DNA of 55,856 nt from a virus: positions 1-55,856 of IMG/VR virus record IMGVR_UViG_3300025426_000039. One strand, given 5' to 3'. Below, one piece after another: positions 1-9,852 of the stretch. Under the pieces are notes generated by a model. That model ran no database searches. It saw nothing but the letters and a program-made list of their open reading frames with translations, and was not told where the DNA came from. Each line of letters begins with the position of its first letter. The stretch's first letter is position 1. The position numbers and the translations under genes were made by a program.

Positions 1-1
1 T

Positions 2-1273
2 ATTGACGCTACTGCCTTCTTTGACGTAAACAATCATAGATTTGGTGTTAACAATTCTAATCCGCAATATACATTAGACATAACTGGCAACGCTCACTTA
101 GGCAACATTTATGTATTGGGCAATGCAATCACAACTGATCCCGGACTCAAACTAAATCTTGGAAATATTAGCAATATTAATATCGCCGGCGGATCTGCCA
201 ACTATGTCATTTATACAGATGGAGCCGGCAATTTAACATTTGGCAACTTGGATGTATTGTCTGGCGTAGAAGGATTCACGGCCAACTACATTACTCTTGG
301 CAGCAACACGCAAGGTGCGCTATCTAGCAATGCAGTAACACTAACATCAAATAGTACAGTAACAGACAGTATTGCGCTGATTAATCAAATTCTTGGAAAT
401 ATCACAAACAACACTGGTTCAGTAATACATGTGTCGGGCAACGTTACTGCCAACGGCACATTTTATGGAAATTTAATTGGAAACGTAACCGCTACGGGAA
501 ACGTAACCGCTGGTAATGTAATAACCACCGGAACGTATTATGGAAACGTAGCAGCAGATACAATTACCCCCTATCAAACTTCAGTGACGATTTTTAAGAG
601 CACATCGGCCATTGGACTTCCTGCAGGATCAAGCATACAGTATCCAACAAGCAATATCGCTGGCTATTTAAGATATAATAATTCTATTTCTACACTAGAA
701 TTTTATAACGGAACTGCTTGGATTGCGCTTACTAACACCATTGGCGATCAAATAATTACTCCCGATGGAGTAAATCAATCATTTACATTGTCTCAAAGCT
801 CCACTTCTAATGGGGTACTGGTTAGTATCAATGGTACTATTCAACGTCCAGGGACTGCTTATACGGTTTCAGGCACAACAATTACATTTTCTGAAGTTCC
901 GCTAATAACTGATATCATTGACGTAAGATATATTGCAACTGCAACCTCGGTGAGTTTGGACTTTGAAGTTGTTGATACTGGAAATGTTCAAATTGGAACC
1001 ACAACTGCAATCATTGATAGTTTTTCATCTAGTCAATATCGTAGTGCAACATATACGATTTCTAGTTCTACATCAACCGATGCACAATTTTCTCAAATAA
1101 TGCTAGTACAAAATGGCGGAACTGTGATAGTAAATACTATAGGTAATGTGCGAACTGCATCAAATACTGTTACATACTCGGCAAATATTAACGGTAGCAC
1201 GGTAAACTTATTAGCCATCAGCTCAACTGCCACAACTCAATTACGAATTCAGCGCACTTACTTTAACGTTTAA
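2..1273 (+). CDS. Tail fibre/adhesin-like structural protein, 5' truncated
   Basis: The reading frame is open from base 2, so the gene begins outside the window and only its C-terminal 423 residues are seen. The protein is rich in Gly, Asn, Thr and Ser, with short beta-strand-like repeats such as GNVTATGNVTAGNV, typical of trimeric phage fibres. Two modules near the C-terminus recur in the 1938-residue fibre gene downstream: a stretch with the pattern VSINGTIQ..TAYTVSGT, and a final ~90-residue domain ending in hydrophobic strands (QLRIQRTYFNV). A shared tip domain suggests a common receptor-binding or trimerisation role, which is inference. The family is recognised by composition and repeats only; the exact T4 fibre equivalent cannot be assigned. 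Confidence 0.75.
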   Translation: MDATAFFDVNNHRFGVNNSNPQYTLDITGNAHLGNIYVLGNAITTDPGLKLNLGNISNINIAGGSANYVIYTDGAGNLTFGNLDVLSGVEGFTANYITLGSNTQGALSSNAVTLTSNSTVTDSIALINQILGNITNNTGSVIHVSGNVTANGTFYGNLIGNVTATGNVTAGNVITTGTYYGNVAADTITPYQTSVTIFKSTSAIGLPAGSSIQYPTSNIAGYLRYNNSISTLEFYNGTAWIALTNTIGDQIITPDGVNQSFTLSQSSTSNGVLVSINGTIQRPGTAYTVSGTTITFSEVPLITDIIDVRYIATATSVSLDFEVVDTGNVQIGTTTAIIDSFSSSQYRSATYTISSSTSTDAQFSQIMLVQNGGTVIVNTIGNVRTASNTVTYSANINGSTVNLLAISSTATTQLRIQRTYFNV

Positions 1274-1344
1274 TCAATTACACATTCGTAATTTCAAAAT
1301 CTTGAAATAGTCAACTACTCAAGAGGTGTTTATCTACGGCTAAA

Positions 1345-1351
1345 CTAAATA
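1345..1351 (+). promoter_or_regulatory. Putative late promoter CTAAATA
   Basis: The element CTAAATA resembles the T4 late -10 (TATAAATA) and lies about 30 nt before the next start codon, followed by a purine-rich ribosome binding site (TTAAGGA). Confidence 0.6.
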
Positions 1352-1381
1352 CTGTATAGGTAAATTAAGGATAATCCAAAA

Positions 1382-3940
1382 ATGGCCGTAACCCGCATAC
1401 AAAATAATCAGATCACTGATAGTACAATTAACGCTCAGTATAAAGTTTCAGCAGGTACCGTTACTGGTAACTTATTTGCCACAAACTTAACGCTAAACAG
1501 TAATATTACTATTCTTGGTAATCTAACAGTCTCAAATAGTTACTCTCAGCTTAACTCAATTAACACATATATTAACGATCCGTTAGTTGTTTTTAACAAC
1601 GGATATACTGGCTCGCCAACGTATGACATTGGTATGCTAATGAATCGTAACTTACAACCAGTTACTGGTTATAATAGTGCCAGCGTAAACGTTGCTTGGA
1701 TTTGGGAAGAATCAAGCAACCAATTCCAGGGTATTTTAACAACAGAAACTGGTACAACTGCTGGTGTTATTAACAATTCGGGATATGCAAACTTGCGTAT
1801 TGGTAACGTAGCTGCTCAAAGCCAGACGATATCAAACAGTTTAACAGTCTCTGGACCAACTACATTAACAACTGCAACTGCTGGCGGAATTCAAGCCGCA
1901 GCAATTGGTAACGTAACTCCAGGCACTGGTGCATTTAATACGCTAACTGCTACTAGTTTCCAAGGTATTATTGGTAACGCAACTCCAAATACTGGTAACT
2001 TTACAACTATTACCACTGGCGGTTTGCAATCAGTTGCAATTGGTAACGTAACTCCAGGAAGTGCAGTATTCACAACAGTTAACACAACAGCCAACATTGT
2101 TGCTAACTCTGCAATAGGTAGCTTAACAATTTATGGTAATGCAATTAGTAGCAATACTGGTAAAATTGGACTTGGTAGTATCAGCAACGTACAAGTTACT
2201 GGCGGTACTAGTGGACAATATGTAACAACTGACGGAGCTGGCAATTTAAGTTTTGCAACAATATCAATTGTTGGTAACACTATACCTCTTGGTGCTAACG
2301 CTAGTGGACAATTGGTATCAAATGCAGTGACATTAACAACATCAACATACGTAACAGATGCAGTGGCACAGTTAAACGCTATTCTTGGCAAGCTAACCCC
2401 AGCAAGCCCGCCAAACTTCCCGGCAACTTCTCTAACTCAAACTACTGGCACTATCTCAGGATTGATGACTGCGTTTACACAAACGGACAATAGTGGATGG
2501 GGTAACCTAAGTGTTGCTGGCGGAACCTCAGTGAACGCAACAAGAAGTGCGGTGTTTGCTACTAGCACAGTAACTAATTCGGGAACCACTACAACTGGTG
2601 GTAATATTCAGCTGGCCATTAATGGTACAGTTTGGCCAAGTAATTATCACGCATTGACTGCAAGCCCGTCAAGTGCAGACAACGGCACATATGGTAACTT
2701 GGTTGTGTCGGGTGTACAAGATTATCACAATATTGTGAGCACAGTGGCAGCTGGATTCTGGTACGTATTTTCAGCGTCAGTGGCAGCAACCAGCATACCG
2801 GCTGGATGGAATAGACTAAACATAACCTACACTGGCGATGCAGCCTCAACTGGTTACCTAACTTGGTATTATGACGCAAGCTCACCAACTGCACCAGCAT
2901 TTAGCGGAACAAGTATTGCATTGAGCAGTAACGTGGTCACTTATTCAAGCACTATTCCGCATTTAAACTCCAGCGCTGGCTTTACAATAAATGGCACAGT
3001 ACAAAACTTAAGTGGTGACTTGTACTATGCAGCTTGGACCAGCACTTCTGCTAACTTCTTCTCAAGTCTTGGCGCAGGTGGAGCATTACTAGCACCGGCC
3101 AATAGAACACTGACTCAAGTGGGAATACCATTACCATTAACACGTAGCAATACTACTGCTTACACGTTCTCGACAACATCAAATGTCACGACCGGCTTTG
3201 GTAGTGCTGCTTCAACACTTGGACCAACACTAAGTGTTTCAACTCCATATGCAACCACTGGTAGTGGACAATTTGCACCAGGTAGTATTATATTGTACAA
3301 AACAGGTACAAGCACACAAATTGAAGAAACAAGTTTAACAAGCTCGTTCGGAACTGCTGCTCGTATTACCAATCCAGATGGTGGTACTGCTGCAGACAAT
3401 CCCACATACACTGGAACTGAGACAACATTTAATAGTCAAACAAGTCCATTGTTAATAACAGACGCAACAGTTGTTGCTGCAAAATTACAGTACGATGTAA
3501 CAAATTACAGTACTGGATATTATCCAGTAGGACCCAATTTGAGTTCTGGACGTGCCGCAAGTCAGTACTTTACGTTTAAGTTTAACTATGCCGCACTGAG
3601 CAGTTTCTATATACACTATACAGGAACATTGGCTGGATTGTGGATTGCATTACCCGGAGTCACTGACCCAACTTATGCAAGCCCCACTAACGGATGGCTA
3701 AATGCGGCGGCGGCCTATGCTGGTTCTGGTGTTCCAGGTACTGGTACAGGTGGCAACGGAAGCAATGGATGTGCAGTTGGCGGAAACGCAACACTAAACT
3801 CCAATGGTACATATAGTGTGAACGTTACATTTGGATCAGTTAACACATCAACCACAGGTAATAAGAGTAACGAGGTTTACGTTAGAGTTAAGTTGACAAG
3901 TGGTCAATCGCTAACAGCATTATACGTTGCAACATCATAA
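1382..3940 (+). CDS. Large tail fibre/adhesin-like protein (852 aa)
   Basis: Starts at an ATG preceded by TTAAGGATAA and a late-type element. The N-terminal ~350 residues are built from short degenerate repeats (for example AIGNVTPGTGAF, IGNATPNTGNF, AIGNVTPGSAVF), an architecture seen in phage fibre shafts. A segment near residue 55 (YINDPLVVFNNG) resembles one in the 1938-residue fibre (SVNEPLLYLTGT), suggesting a shared attachment domain. The C-terminal half is Gly/Ser/Thr rich and probably beta-structured, with no motif I recognise. It lies in a same-strand run of five fibre genes, so it is likely a virion surface or baseplate-attached component. Host-recognition function is inferred from composition and context. 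Confidence 0.75.
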   Translation: MAVTRIQNNQITDSTINAQYKVSAGTVTGNLFATNLTLNSNITILGNLTVSNSYSQLNSINTYINDPLVVFNNGYTGSPTYDIGMLMNRNLQPVTGYNSASVNVAWIWEESSNQFQGILTTETGTTAGVINNSGYANLRIGNVAAQSQTISNSLTVSGPTTLTTATAGGIQAAAIGNVTPGTGAFNTLTATSFQGIIGNATPNTGNFTTITTGGLQSVAIGNVTPGSAVFTTVNTTANIVANSAIGSLTIYGNAISSNTGKIGLGSISNVQVTGGTSGQYVTTDGAGNLSFATISIVGNTIPLGANASGQLVSNAVTLTTSTYVTDAVAQLNAILGKLTPASPPNFPATSLTQTTGTISGLMTAFTQTDNSGWGNLSVAGGTSVNATRSAVFATSTVTNSGTTTTGGNIQLAINGTVWPSNYHALTASPSSADNGTYGNLVVSGVQDYHNIVSTVAAGFWYVFSASVAATSIPAGWNRLNITYTGDAASTGYLTWYYDASSPTAPAFSGTSIALSSNVVTYSSTIPHLNSSAGFTINGTVQNLSGDLYYAAWTSTSANFFSSLGAGGALLAPANRTLTQVGIPLPLTRSNTTAYTFSTTSNVTTGFGSAASTLGPTLSVSTPYATTGSGQFAPGSIILYKTGTSTQIEETSLTSSFGTAARITNPDGGTAADNPTYTGTETTFNSQTSPLLITDATVVAAKLQYDVTNYSTGYYPVGPNLSSGRAASQYFTFKFNYAALSSFYIHYTGTLAGLWIALPGVTDPTYASPTNGWLNAAAAYAGSGVPGTGTGGNGSNGCAVGGNATLNSNGTYSVNVTFGSVNTSTTGNKSNEVYVRVKLTSGQSLTALYVATS

Positions 3941-3959
3941 TAAGAGAGAACTATAAAAA

Positions 3960-6900
3960 ATGGCAATATCACAAAATCAGATCGTTGACTACTTAAATAA
4001 AAAGGTTGGCTATGGCGTAGCCAAGACCGATTTATACACTGCAAAACAACCCTATAACGAGTCTATTGCTAGTCCGTTATTGGTTCCTGGAGCGTCAGTA
4101 CTTCAACAAGATTTCGCAATTCCCAACGTATCAAGTGCGCCTAGTGCAAATACGGTATTAAATGGTAGTACTATTGTTTCGGTGTATAATACATCAACTA
4201 GTGCAGTAGTACAAGGAACTGCATTAAGCGAGTCAGAAACAAACGAAACTTGGAGTACTGGTATAACCAATTGGATTCCACCAAGTTTTGGATCTGGTTA
4301 CCAACTTAAAATATATGCCGGACCTCCAGGAGCAACTGTTGCTCAGGTAGCAAACTTTACAAATTTACCTGTAGCTGGATCTGGTGCTAGTGATTCTTGG
4401 TTCTTTGACTACCAAGCAGGTGTTTTAAACTTTGCTGATACAATAGTGCCAACTGCTGCCGCCAACGTTTCTAACGTTGTTTATTTTATGGGTGCAGCTT
4501 ATACTGGTACTCTTGGTATTACTAACTATGCTAACCTTAGCGTAACTGGTAATTTAACCAGCGTCAATGGTAATATAGTTTTAACTAATGGTAATCTTTA
4601 CGCTCAAAATTTATATGGTACATTCCAAGGTAGCTTGGGCAGTATGGTATCTGCCACTAGTGCCAACGTAGCCTCTTATGATACTGTTACCCCAGTTAGT
4701 AGTAATCAATCTTATTATTTAGAATTAGCTACTCAAGCAACTTCTGGTAATAGTATTACTGGCGTTAACTCTGCATTAAATTATAACCCTAGTACTGGCG
4801 CATTAAATGCTGGTACAGTAATAGCAAGTACTGTTAATGCTGCTACAATTGGTAACGCCGGTGCAGTATTCAGTGGTGCAAGCGAAACTTTAACTGGTAC
4901 ATTAATTGCTGCCACCGTAAACGCAGCAACAATTGGTAACGCTGGTGCAGTGTTCTCGGGTGCTAGCGAAACACTGACTGGTACATTAATAGCAAGTACG
5001 GTTAATGCCGCTACTATTGGTAACGCTGGTGCAGTGTTCTCGGGTGCTAGCGAAACACTGACTGGTACATTAATAGCAAGTACGGTTAATGCCGCTACTA
5101 TTGGTAACACTGGTGCTGTATTTACTGGTGCTAGTGAAACACTAAGTGGTACATTGTTCGCAAGTACAGTAAATGCAGCAACGATCGGTAATGCTGGTGC
5201 AGTATTCAGTGGTGCTAGTGAAACCCTGACAGGTACATTAATTGCGACAACATTAAATGCTGCCACAATTGGTAATACAGGTGCTGTATTTACTGGTGCA
5301 AGTGAAACACTAAGCGGTACATTGATCGCAAGTACTGTTAATGCAGCAACAATTGGTAATGCTGGGGCAACGTTCAGTGGTGCAAGTGAAACACTAAGTG
5401 GTACGTTAATTGCAGCAACATTAAATGCTGCCACAATTGGTAATACTGGTGCTACGCTAACTGGTACTAATGTAAATGGCGTTTATGTATTGGCTTCTAC
5501 TGGATTGTCGACTGCTAATGCAGTAATAACTGGCGGTAACATTGCTGGAACTCCAATTGGTACAGGCGTAGCAAGCACTGGTGCATTTACTACATTAAGT
5601 GCTAGCGGACAAACACAAATAACCAATACTACAAACGCAACAGGATTGAGCACTGGCTCATTCTACACACTAGGTGGTGCTGCAATTAGTCAAGACTTGT
5701 GGGTTGGTGGTACAATTTACGCTAATACACTACAAACAGTTCAAACTCAAATTTTGAGTGTTAATGAACCACTGTTATATTTGACTGGTACTAACCCTTA
5801 TCCTTATAACTATGATATTGGTTTCTACTCACACTTTGTTGGTGGAGCTGCTAACTTATACTCACATTCTGGTTTTGTTCGTAATTACCTTGATGGAGAT
5901 TGGTACTTGTTCTCAAACGTACCTGAGCCATCAGGCAACGTAATTAACTTGGCTAGTACTAACTTAATATATGACGCATTAAAACTTGGCTCATTGTTGG
6001 CAATGAACACAACACCAAGTACAAGTACCACAACTGGAGCATTACAAGTTGCTGGTGGTGCTGGTATTGCTGGAGCATTAAACGTAGGCTCAACTGTTAT
6101 TGCTAGTGGAAATATTGTTGCTGGTAGCGGAACTACAAGCTCAAGCACTACAACTGGCGCATTGGTTGTTGCTGGTAGCGGTGGCGCAGGTATTGGCGGA
6201 GCACTAAACGTTGGTGGCGTTGTACAATTTACAAACGCAACTCAAAATACTGGTGCTAGTACCGGTGCTCTGCAAGTAACTGGTGGTGCTTATATTGGTG
6301 GTAATTTATGGGTTGGTGGTAATATTAATTTGACCTCAAGCACAGTGATTAACTCACCAACTGGACAATTTACAGGTAATGCTGCAGGCTTTGGTGCTTT
6401 ATATGCAGGTATTACTGCTGGTTATGTATACCAACCACAGACAGTTATACAAGCAAGTACAAACTTTAATGGGTATGCACAGGTTAACAACCAAAATATT
6501 AGTAGTGGCACAAGTGCAAGTACTGACTTCGTTGCTACAATGGATACCGGTACCGCCGGAACTGGCTACATTGATATGGGTATTAATAGCTCAGGGTACA
6601 ACGGAGCCACAAATGGTCAGACTCTAAGCTATGCAGGTGACGGTTACTTATATGTACAAGCAAATGCAACAGGATCACTTGGTAACTTGATGCTTGGCAC
6701 TGCTGCTACAACTGGTAATATTTTCTTTGTAGCTGGTGGATTAAACACAAACAATCAAGTAATGACTATAACTACTGCTAATACAGTAGTAGTAACAAGT
6801 TCAGTTGCAGCAACAAACACCAGCAGTGGCGCATTGCAAGTACAAGGCGGTGTGGGAGTTACTGGGGCAGTATATGCTGGAAGTATTCAAAATACTCCAA

Positions 6901-9776
6901 TTGGATCAACAACTGCAAGTACTGGTAACTTTACTACATTAAATGCAACAACTTCAGTTACAACTGCTACTTTAAATGCAGCAACAATTGGTAACGTTGG
7001 TGCAAGCGGACAATTTGGTACAATTATTGCTTCTACATTAAATGCGGCAATCATTGGTAACACAGGCGCTACAATTACTGGTGCTAGTGCAACATTAAGC
7101 GGTACATTAATTGCAAGTACTGTTAATGCAGCAACCATTGGTAACACAGGAGCTGTATTTACTGGTGCTAATGAGACTTTAACTGGCACATTAATTGCAA
7201 GTACTGTTAATGCAGCAACTATTGGTAATACAGGGGCTAATGGTCAATTTGGTACAATTATTGCAAGTACTGTTAATGCAGCAACCATTGGTAATACTGG
7301 TGCCACAATTACTGGTGCTAGTGCAACACTAAGTGGCACACTAATTGCAAGTACTGTTAATGCTGCCACAATTGGTAACGTTGGTGCTAGTGGACAATTT
7401 GGTACAATTATTGCTTCCACTCTAAATGCAGCAACCATTGGTAATACTGGTGCAACTGTAACAGGAACAAACGTAAACGGTGTTTATGTATTGGCTTCTA
7501 CTGGACTTTCAACTGCTAATGCAGTAATAACAGGTGGAAGTATTAATGGTACAACTATTGGTGCTACTAATGCAAGTACTGGTAACTTTACTACATTAAA
7601 TGCAACAACTTCAGTTACAACTGCTACAGTAAATGCTGCCACAATTGGTAATACTGGCGCTAACGTAAATGGTACAGGTACATATTTGACAGCACTAACT
7701 GCTACCAACGTTAACGGTACAGTAAACACTGCCAACGTAAGTTATTATAAAGTAGTTCAAGCCGTAACCAACAACCAAACTTATTATTTGGGCTTTGCTA
7801 ATGCTACAAGTGGTAATAGTACATTTAACACAACTACAACAGTTAACGTTAATCCAAGCACTGGAACAATTTACGCAAGTGCATTTGTTGGATCAGGTGC
7901 AGGCTTAACAAACTTGTCAATTGGATCAATAACAGGTACATACCCAACAGCAAACGCTTCAATCTATACTGGAGTTACAAACAATACTAGTGGTAGTACT
8001 TTCTATCCAATACTAAGTGGACAAAGTAGCACCGGTAACGTACAAGCTCAGGTAAACGGTGGATTAAGTTATGTTCCAAATACTGGAACATTAAGTGCAA
8101 CTGCATTTAGTGGAAGCGGCACTTCTTATATCCAAACACTACAAGTTAACGGAACCTTTACTGGTTGCGGTACGGTTGCAGCAACCAGCGGTGCGTCAAG
8201 TACCAGCACCTCAACTGGTGCGCTACAAGTAACTGGTGGCGCCGGTATTACTGGTAACTTATATGTTGGTAGTACTGGTGTATTTGGTAGTGTATTAAAT
8301 TATATTCCGGCTAACGCACCAATTCAAGTTGGTTTGAACATTAATAACTACAGTCAAGTCAGTATTCAAAACGCCAATAACGGTAACAATGCAAGTTCAG
8401 ACATTGCGGCAGTGGCCAATAACGGTAGCGACAACGATACTTATGTTGACATGGGTATTGTTGGCTCGGGATACAGCCAAGCTGCATACAATTTATACAA
8501 CCCTAACGATGGTTACTTGATTGTTGCTGGTAACACCACAACTGGTGGCGGTAACTTGATATTGAATACATATCAGAAGAACGATATTATATTTGCAACA
8601 GGTGGTACAACTAAACAATTTGAAGTTGCACGTATCACAAGTGGTAACACATTGGTTGTTAAATCTACAAACACCAACTCGCTAACTGCTAATACTGGTG
8701 CGCTACAAGTTTGGGGCGGAGCAAGCATAAGCGGCAACGTTTATAATGGCGCTTCGTTAGTACAAGTTGCTGGCGCACAATTCAATACTGGTAGAGCCAG
8801 TGCTGGAACAACAGGCGCCACAAACATCAATGCATTAATAATGCAAGGTGTCAATGATTCAACACTGATTTATGCTAAACCACTAACTGCATATGACGCA
8901 GTTATTATTGGTGGTAATGGTGCAAGTACAAGTTTTGCACAAGGCGCCAAATTGGTTGTTAACAGTACTGACTCAATGATGATACCAGTTGGTACTAGTA
9001 GCCAACGTCCAGGTAGCAGCGGCGGAACTGACACGACTGGTATGTTACGATACAGTAGTACTGTTGGATCAATTGAATGGTTTAATGGTACAAGTTGGCA
9101 AAGTGCGACAACATCGTTTACAGTTATCCAAGATCAACAGTTTACTGGAACTGGATCGCAGACGGTATTTACATTATCTAGCAGTCAGACTACTGCAAGT
9201 TGTATTGTAAGTATTAACGGTGTGGTACAAATTCCAACATTGGCTTACTCAGTATCAGGAACATCACTGACATTTACAGAAGCTCCACAAAGCACTGATG
9301 TAATTGATGTTCGTATGTTGACAACAACAAGCACTGTGGCACAATTGTATGATACAAGTGGTTATAATACAGTTAACACAATTACTGGAACTGGTATTAC
9401 ATTTACAACTGGTACAAGTAGTTTACAAACTCAGTATACAATTAACACAACTGGTGCAATTGCAAGTACTGTAGCAAACGTTACAATTGCAACGGCAAGT
9501 ACACCAACTACAGTTGATAGTTTCTTTGCTAATACTTACAGTACTGCCAAGTATATATTGACGAGTACATTGGGTAGCGTAAAAGAAGCAACTGAAGTAT
9601 TGGTAATATCAAACGGTACAGTGGCAAACGTTGTAGTTTATGGTACTATTAATACAGCTGGAAACAGTTTAACAACTTGGAGTGCAGTAATGAGCGGTAA
9701 TATTGTTCAGTTACAAGGTACAACAACTAACAACAGTACAGTAATTAGAATGACCAAGCAGTATAACGCAGTTTAA
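3960..9776 (+). CDS. Giant repeat-built tail fibre protein (1938 aa)
   Basis: Long structural protein dominated by repeats. Residues ~285-508 hold eight tandem 28-residue units of the form GTLIASTVNAATIGN followed by AGAVFSGASETLT. A second, more irregular array lies around residues 1000-1235. Modules of the type TGALQVAGGAGI followed by a glycine-rich NLYVGG stretch recur at least six times and also occur in the 427-residue fibre downstream. The C-terminal ~220 residues contain the VSINGVVQIP segment and a terminal ~90-residue domain shared with the first gene of the window. This suggests a long trimeric fibre shaft with a conserved tip. RBS AAGAGAGAA precedes the ATG. The repeat DNA contains near-exact copies, so length may vary between relatives by recombination (inference). 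Confidence 0.8.
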   Translation: MAISQNQIVDYLNKKVGYGVAKTDLYTAKQPYNESIASPLLVPGASVLQQDFAIPNVSSAPSANTVLNGSTIVSVYNTSTSAVVQGTALSESETNETWSTGITNWIPPSFGSGYQLKIYAGPPGATVAQVANFTNLPVAGSGASDSWFFDYQAGVLNFADTIVPTAAANVSNVVYFMGAAYTGTLGITNYANLSVTGNLTSVNGNIVLTNGNLYAQNLYGTFQGSLGSMVSATSANVASYDTVTPVSSNQSYYLELATQATSGNSITGVNSALNYNPSTGALNAGTVIASTVNAATIGNAGAVFSGASETLTGTLIAATVNAATIGNAGAVFSGASETLTGTLIASTVNAATIGNAGAVFSGASETLTGTLIASTVNAATIGNTGAVFTGASETLSGTLFASTVNAATIGNAGAVFSGASETLTGTLIATTLNAATIGNTGAVFTGASETLSGTLIASTVNAATIGNAGATFSGASETLSGTLIAATLNAATIGNTGATLTGTNVNGVYVLASTGLSTANAVITGGNIAGTPIGTGVASTGAFTTLSASGQTQITNTTNATGLSTGSFYTLGGAAISQDLWVGGTIYANTLQTVQTQILSVNEPLLYLTGTNPYPYNYDIGFYSHFVGGAANLYSHSGFVRNYLDGDWYLFSNVPEPSGNVINLASTNLIYDALKLGSLLAMNTTPSTSTTTGALQVAGGAGIAGALNVGSTVIASGNIVAGSGTTSSSTTTGALVVAGSGGAGIGGALNVGGVVQFTNATQNTGASTGALQVTGGAYIGGNLWVGGNINLTSSTVINSPTGQFTGNAAGFGALYAGITAGYVYQPQTVIQASTNFNGYAQVNNQNISSGTSASTDFVATMDTGTAGTGYIDMGINSSGYNGATNGQTLSYAGDGYLYVQANATGSLGNLMLGTAATTGNIFFVAGGLNTNNQVMTITTANTVVVTSSVAATNTSSGALQVQGGVGVTGAVYAGSIQNTPIGSTTASTGNFTTLNATTSVTTATLNAATIGNVGASGQFGTIIASTLNAAIIGNTGATITGASATLSGTLIASTVNAATIGNTGAVFTGANETLTGTLIASTVNAATIGNTGANGQFGTIIASTVNAATIGNTGATITGASATLSGTLIASTVNAATIGNVGASGQFGTIIASTLNAATIGNTGATVTGTNVNGVYVLASTGLSTANAVITGGSINGTTIGATNASTGNFTTLNATTSVTTATVNAATIGNTGANVNGTGTYLTALTATNVNGTVNTANVSYYKVVQAVTNNQTYYLGFANATSGNSTFNTTTTVNVNPSTGTIYASAFVGSGAGLTNLSIGSITGTYPTANASIYTGVTNNTSGSTFYPILSGQSSTGNVQAQVNGGLSYVPNTGTLSATAFSGSGTSYIQTLQVNGTFTGCGTVAATSGASSTSTSTGALQVTGGAGITGNLYVGSTGVFGSVLNYIPANAPIQVGLNINNYSQVSIQNANNGNNASSDIAAVANNGSDNDTYVDMGIVGSGYSQAAYNLYNPNDGYLIVAGNTTTGGGNLILNTYQKNDIIFATGGTTKQFEVARITSGNTLVVKSTNTNSLTANTGALQVWGGASISGNVYNGASLVQVAGAQFNTGRASAGTTGATNINALIMQGVNDSTLIYAKPLTAYDAVIIGGNGASTSFAQGAKLVVNSTDSMMIPVGTSSQRPGSSGGTDTTGMLRYSSTVGSIEWFNGTSWQSATTSFTVIQDQQFTGTGSQTVFTLSSSQTTASCIVSINGVVQIPTLAYSVSGTSLTFTEAPQSTDVIDVRMLTTTSTVAQLYDTSGYNTVNTITGTGITFTTGTSSLQTQYTINTTGAIASTVANVTIATASTPTTVDSFFANTYSTAKYILTSTLGSVKEATEVLVISNGTVANVVVYGTINTAGNSLTTWSAVMSGNIVQLQGTTTNNSTVIRMTKQYNAV
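4812..5483 (+). repeat. Tandem 84-bp coding repeats, eight units
   Basis: Eight in-frame units of 84 bp encode 28 residues each around the invariant core NAATIGN. Neighbouring units starting near 4943 and 5027 share a stretch of roughly 80 identical bases, indicating recent duplication or gene conversion; other units differ at synonymous sites. Confidence 0.9.
6955..7660 (+). repeat. Second, irregular NAATIGN repeat array
   Basis: The NAATIGN core recurs here with two alternating spacers (ASGQFGTIIAST type and ATITGASATLSGTLIAST type), forming a higher-order alternation. It ends with the same NVNGVYVLASTGLSTANAVI passage that closes the first array, so the whole block looks like an internal duplication. 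Confidence 0.8.
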
Positions 9777-9784
9777 TAGGGATG

Positions 9785-9809
9785 GTTAGGGCAGATGGTC
9801 TGCCCTAAC
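9785..9809 (+). terminator. Strong hairpin, likely terminator
   Basis: A perfect 11-bp stem (GTTAGGGCAGA with TCTGCCCTAAC) with loop TGG lies just after the giant fibre gene. The following sequence is only moderately T-rich (TGAGTATATTTTTC), so termination is probable rather than certain. Confidence 0.7.
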
Positions 9810-9852
9810 TGAGTATATTTTTCGGGGATAGTGAACCGATTAGGAAAAGAAA

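Noticed and set aside
4781-5434. Long antisense open frame opposite the fibre repeats
   Set aside because: It arises from the base composition and periodicity of the repeat units; no start signals.
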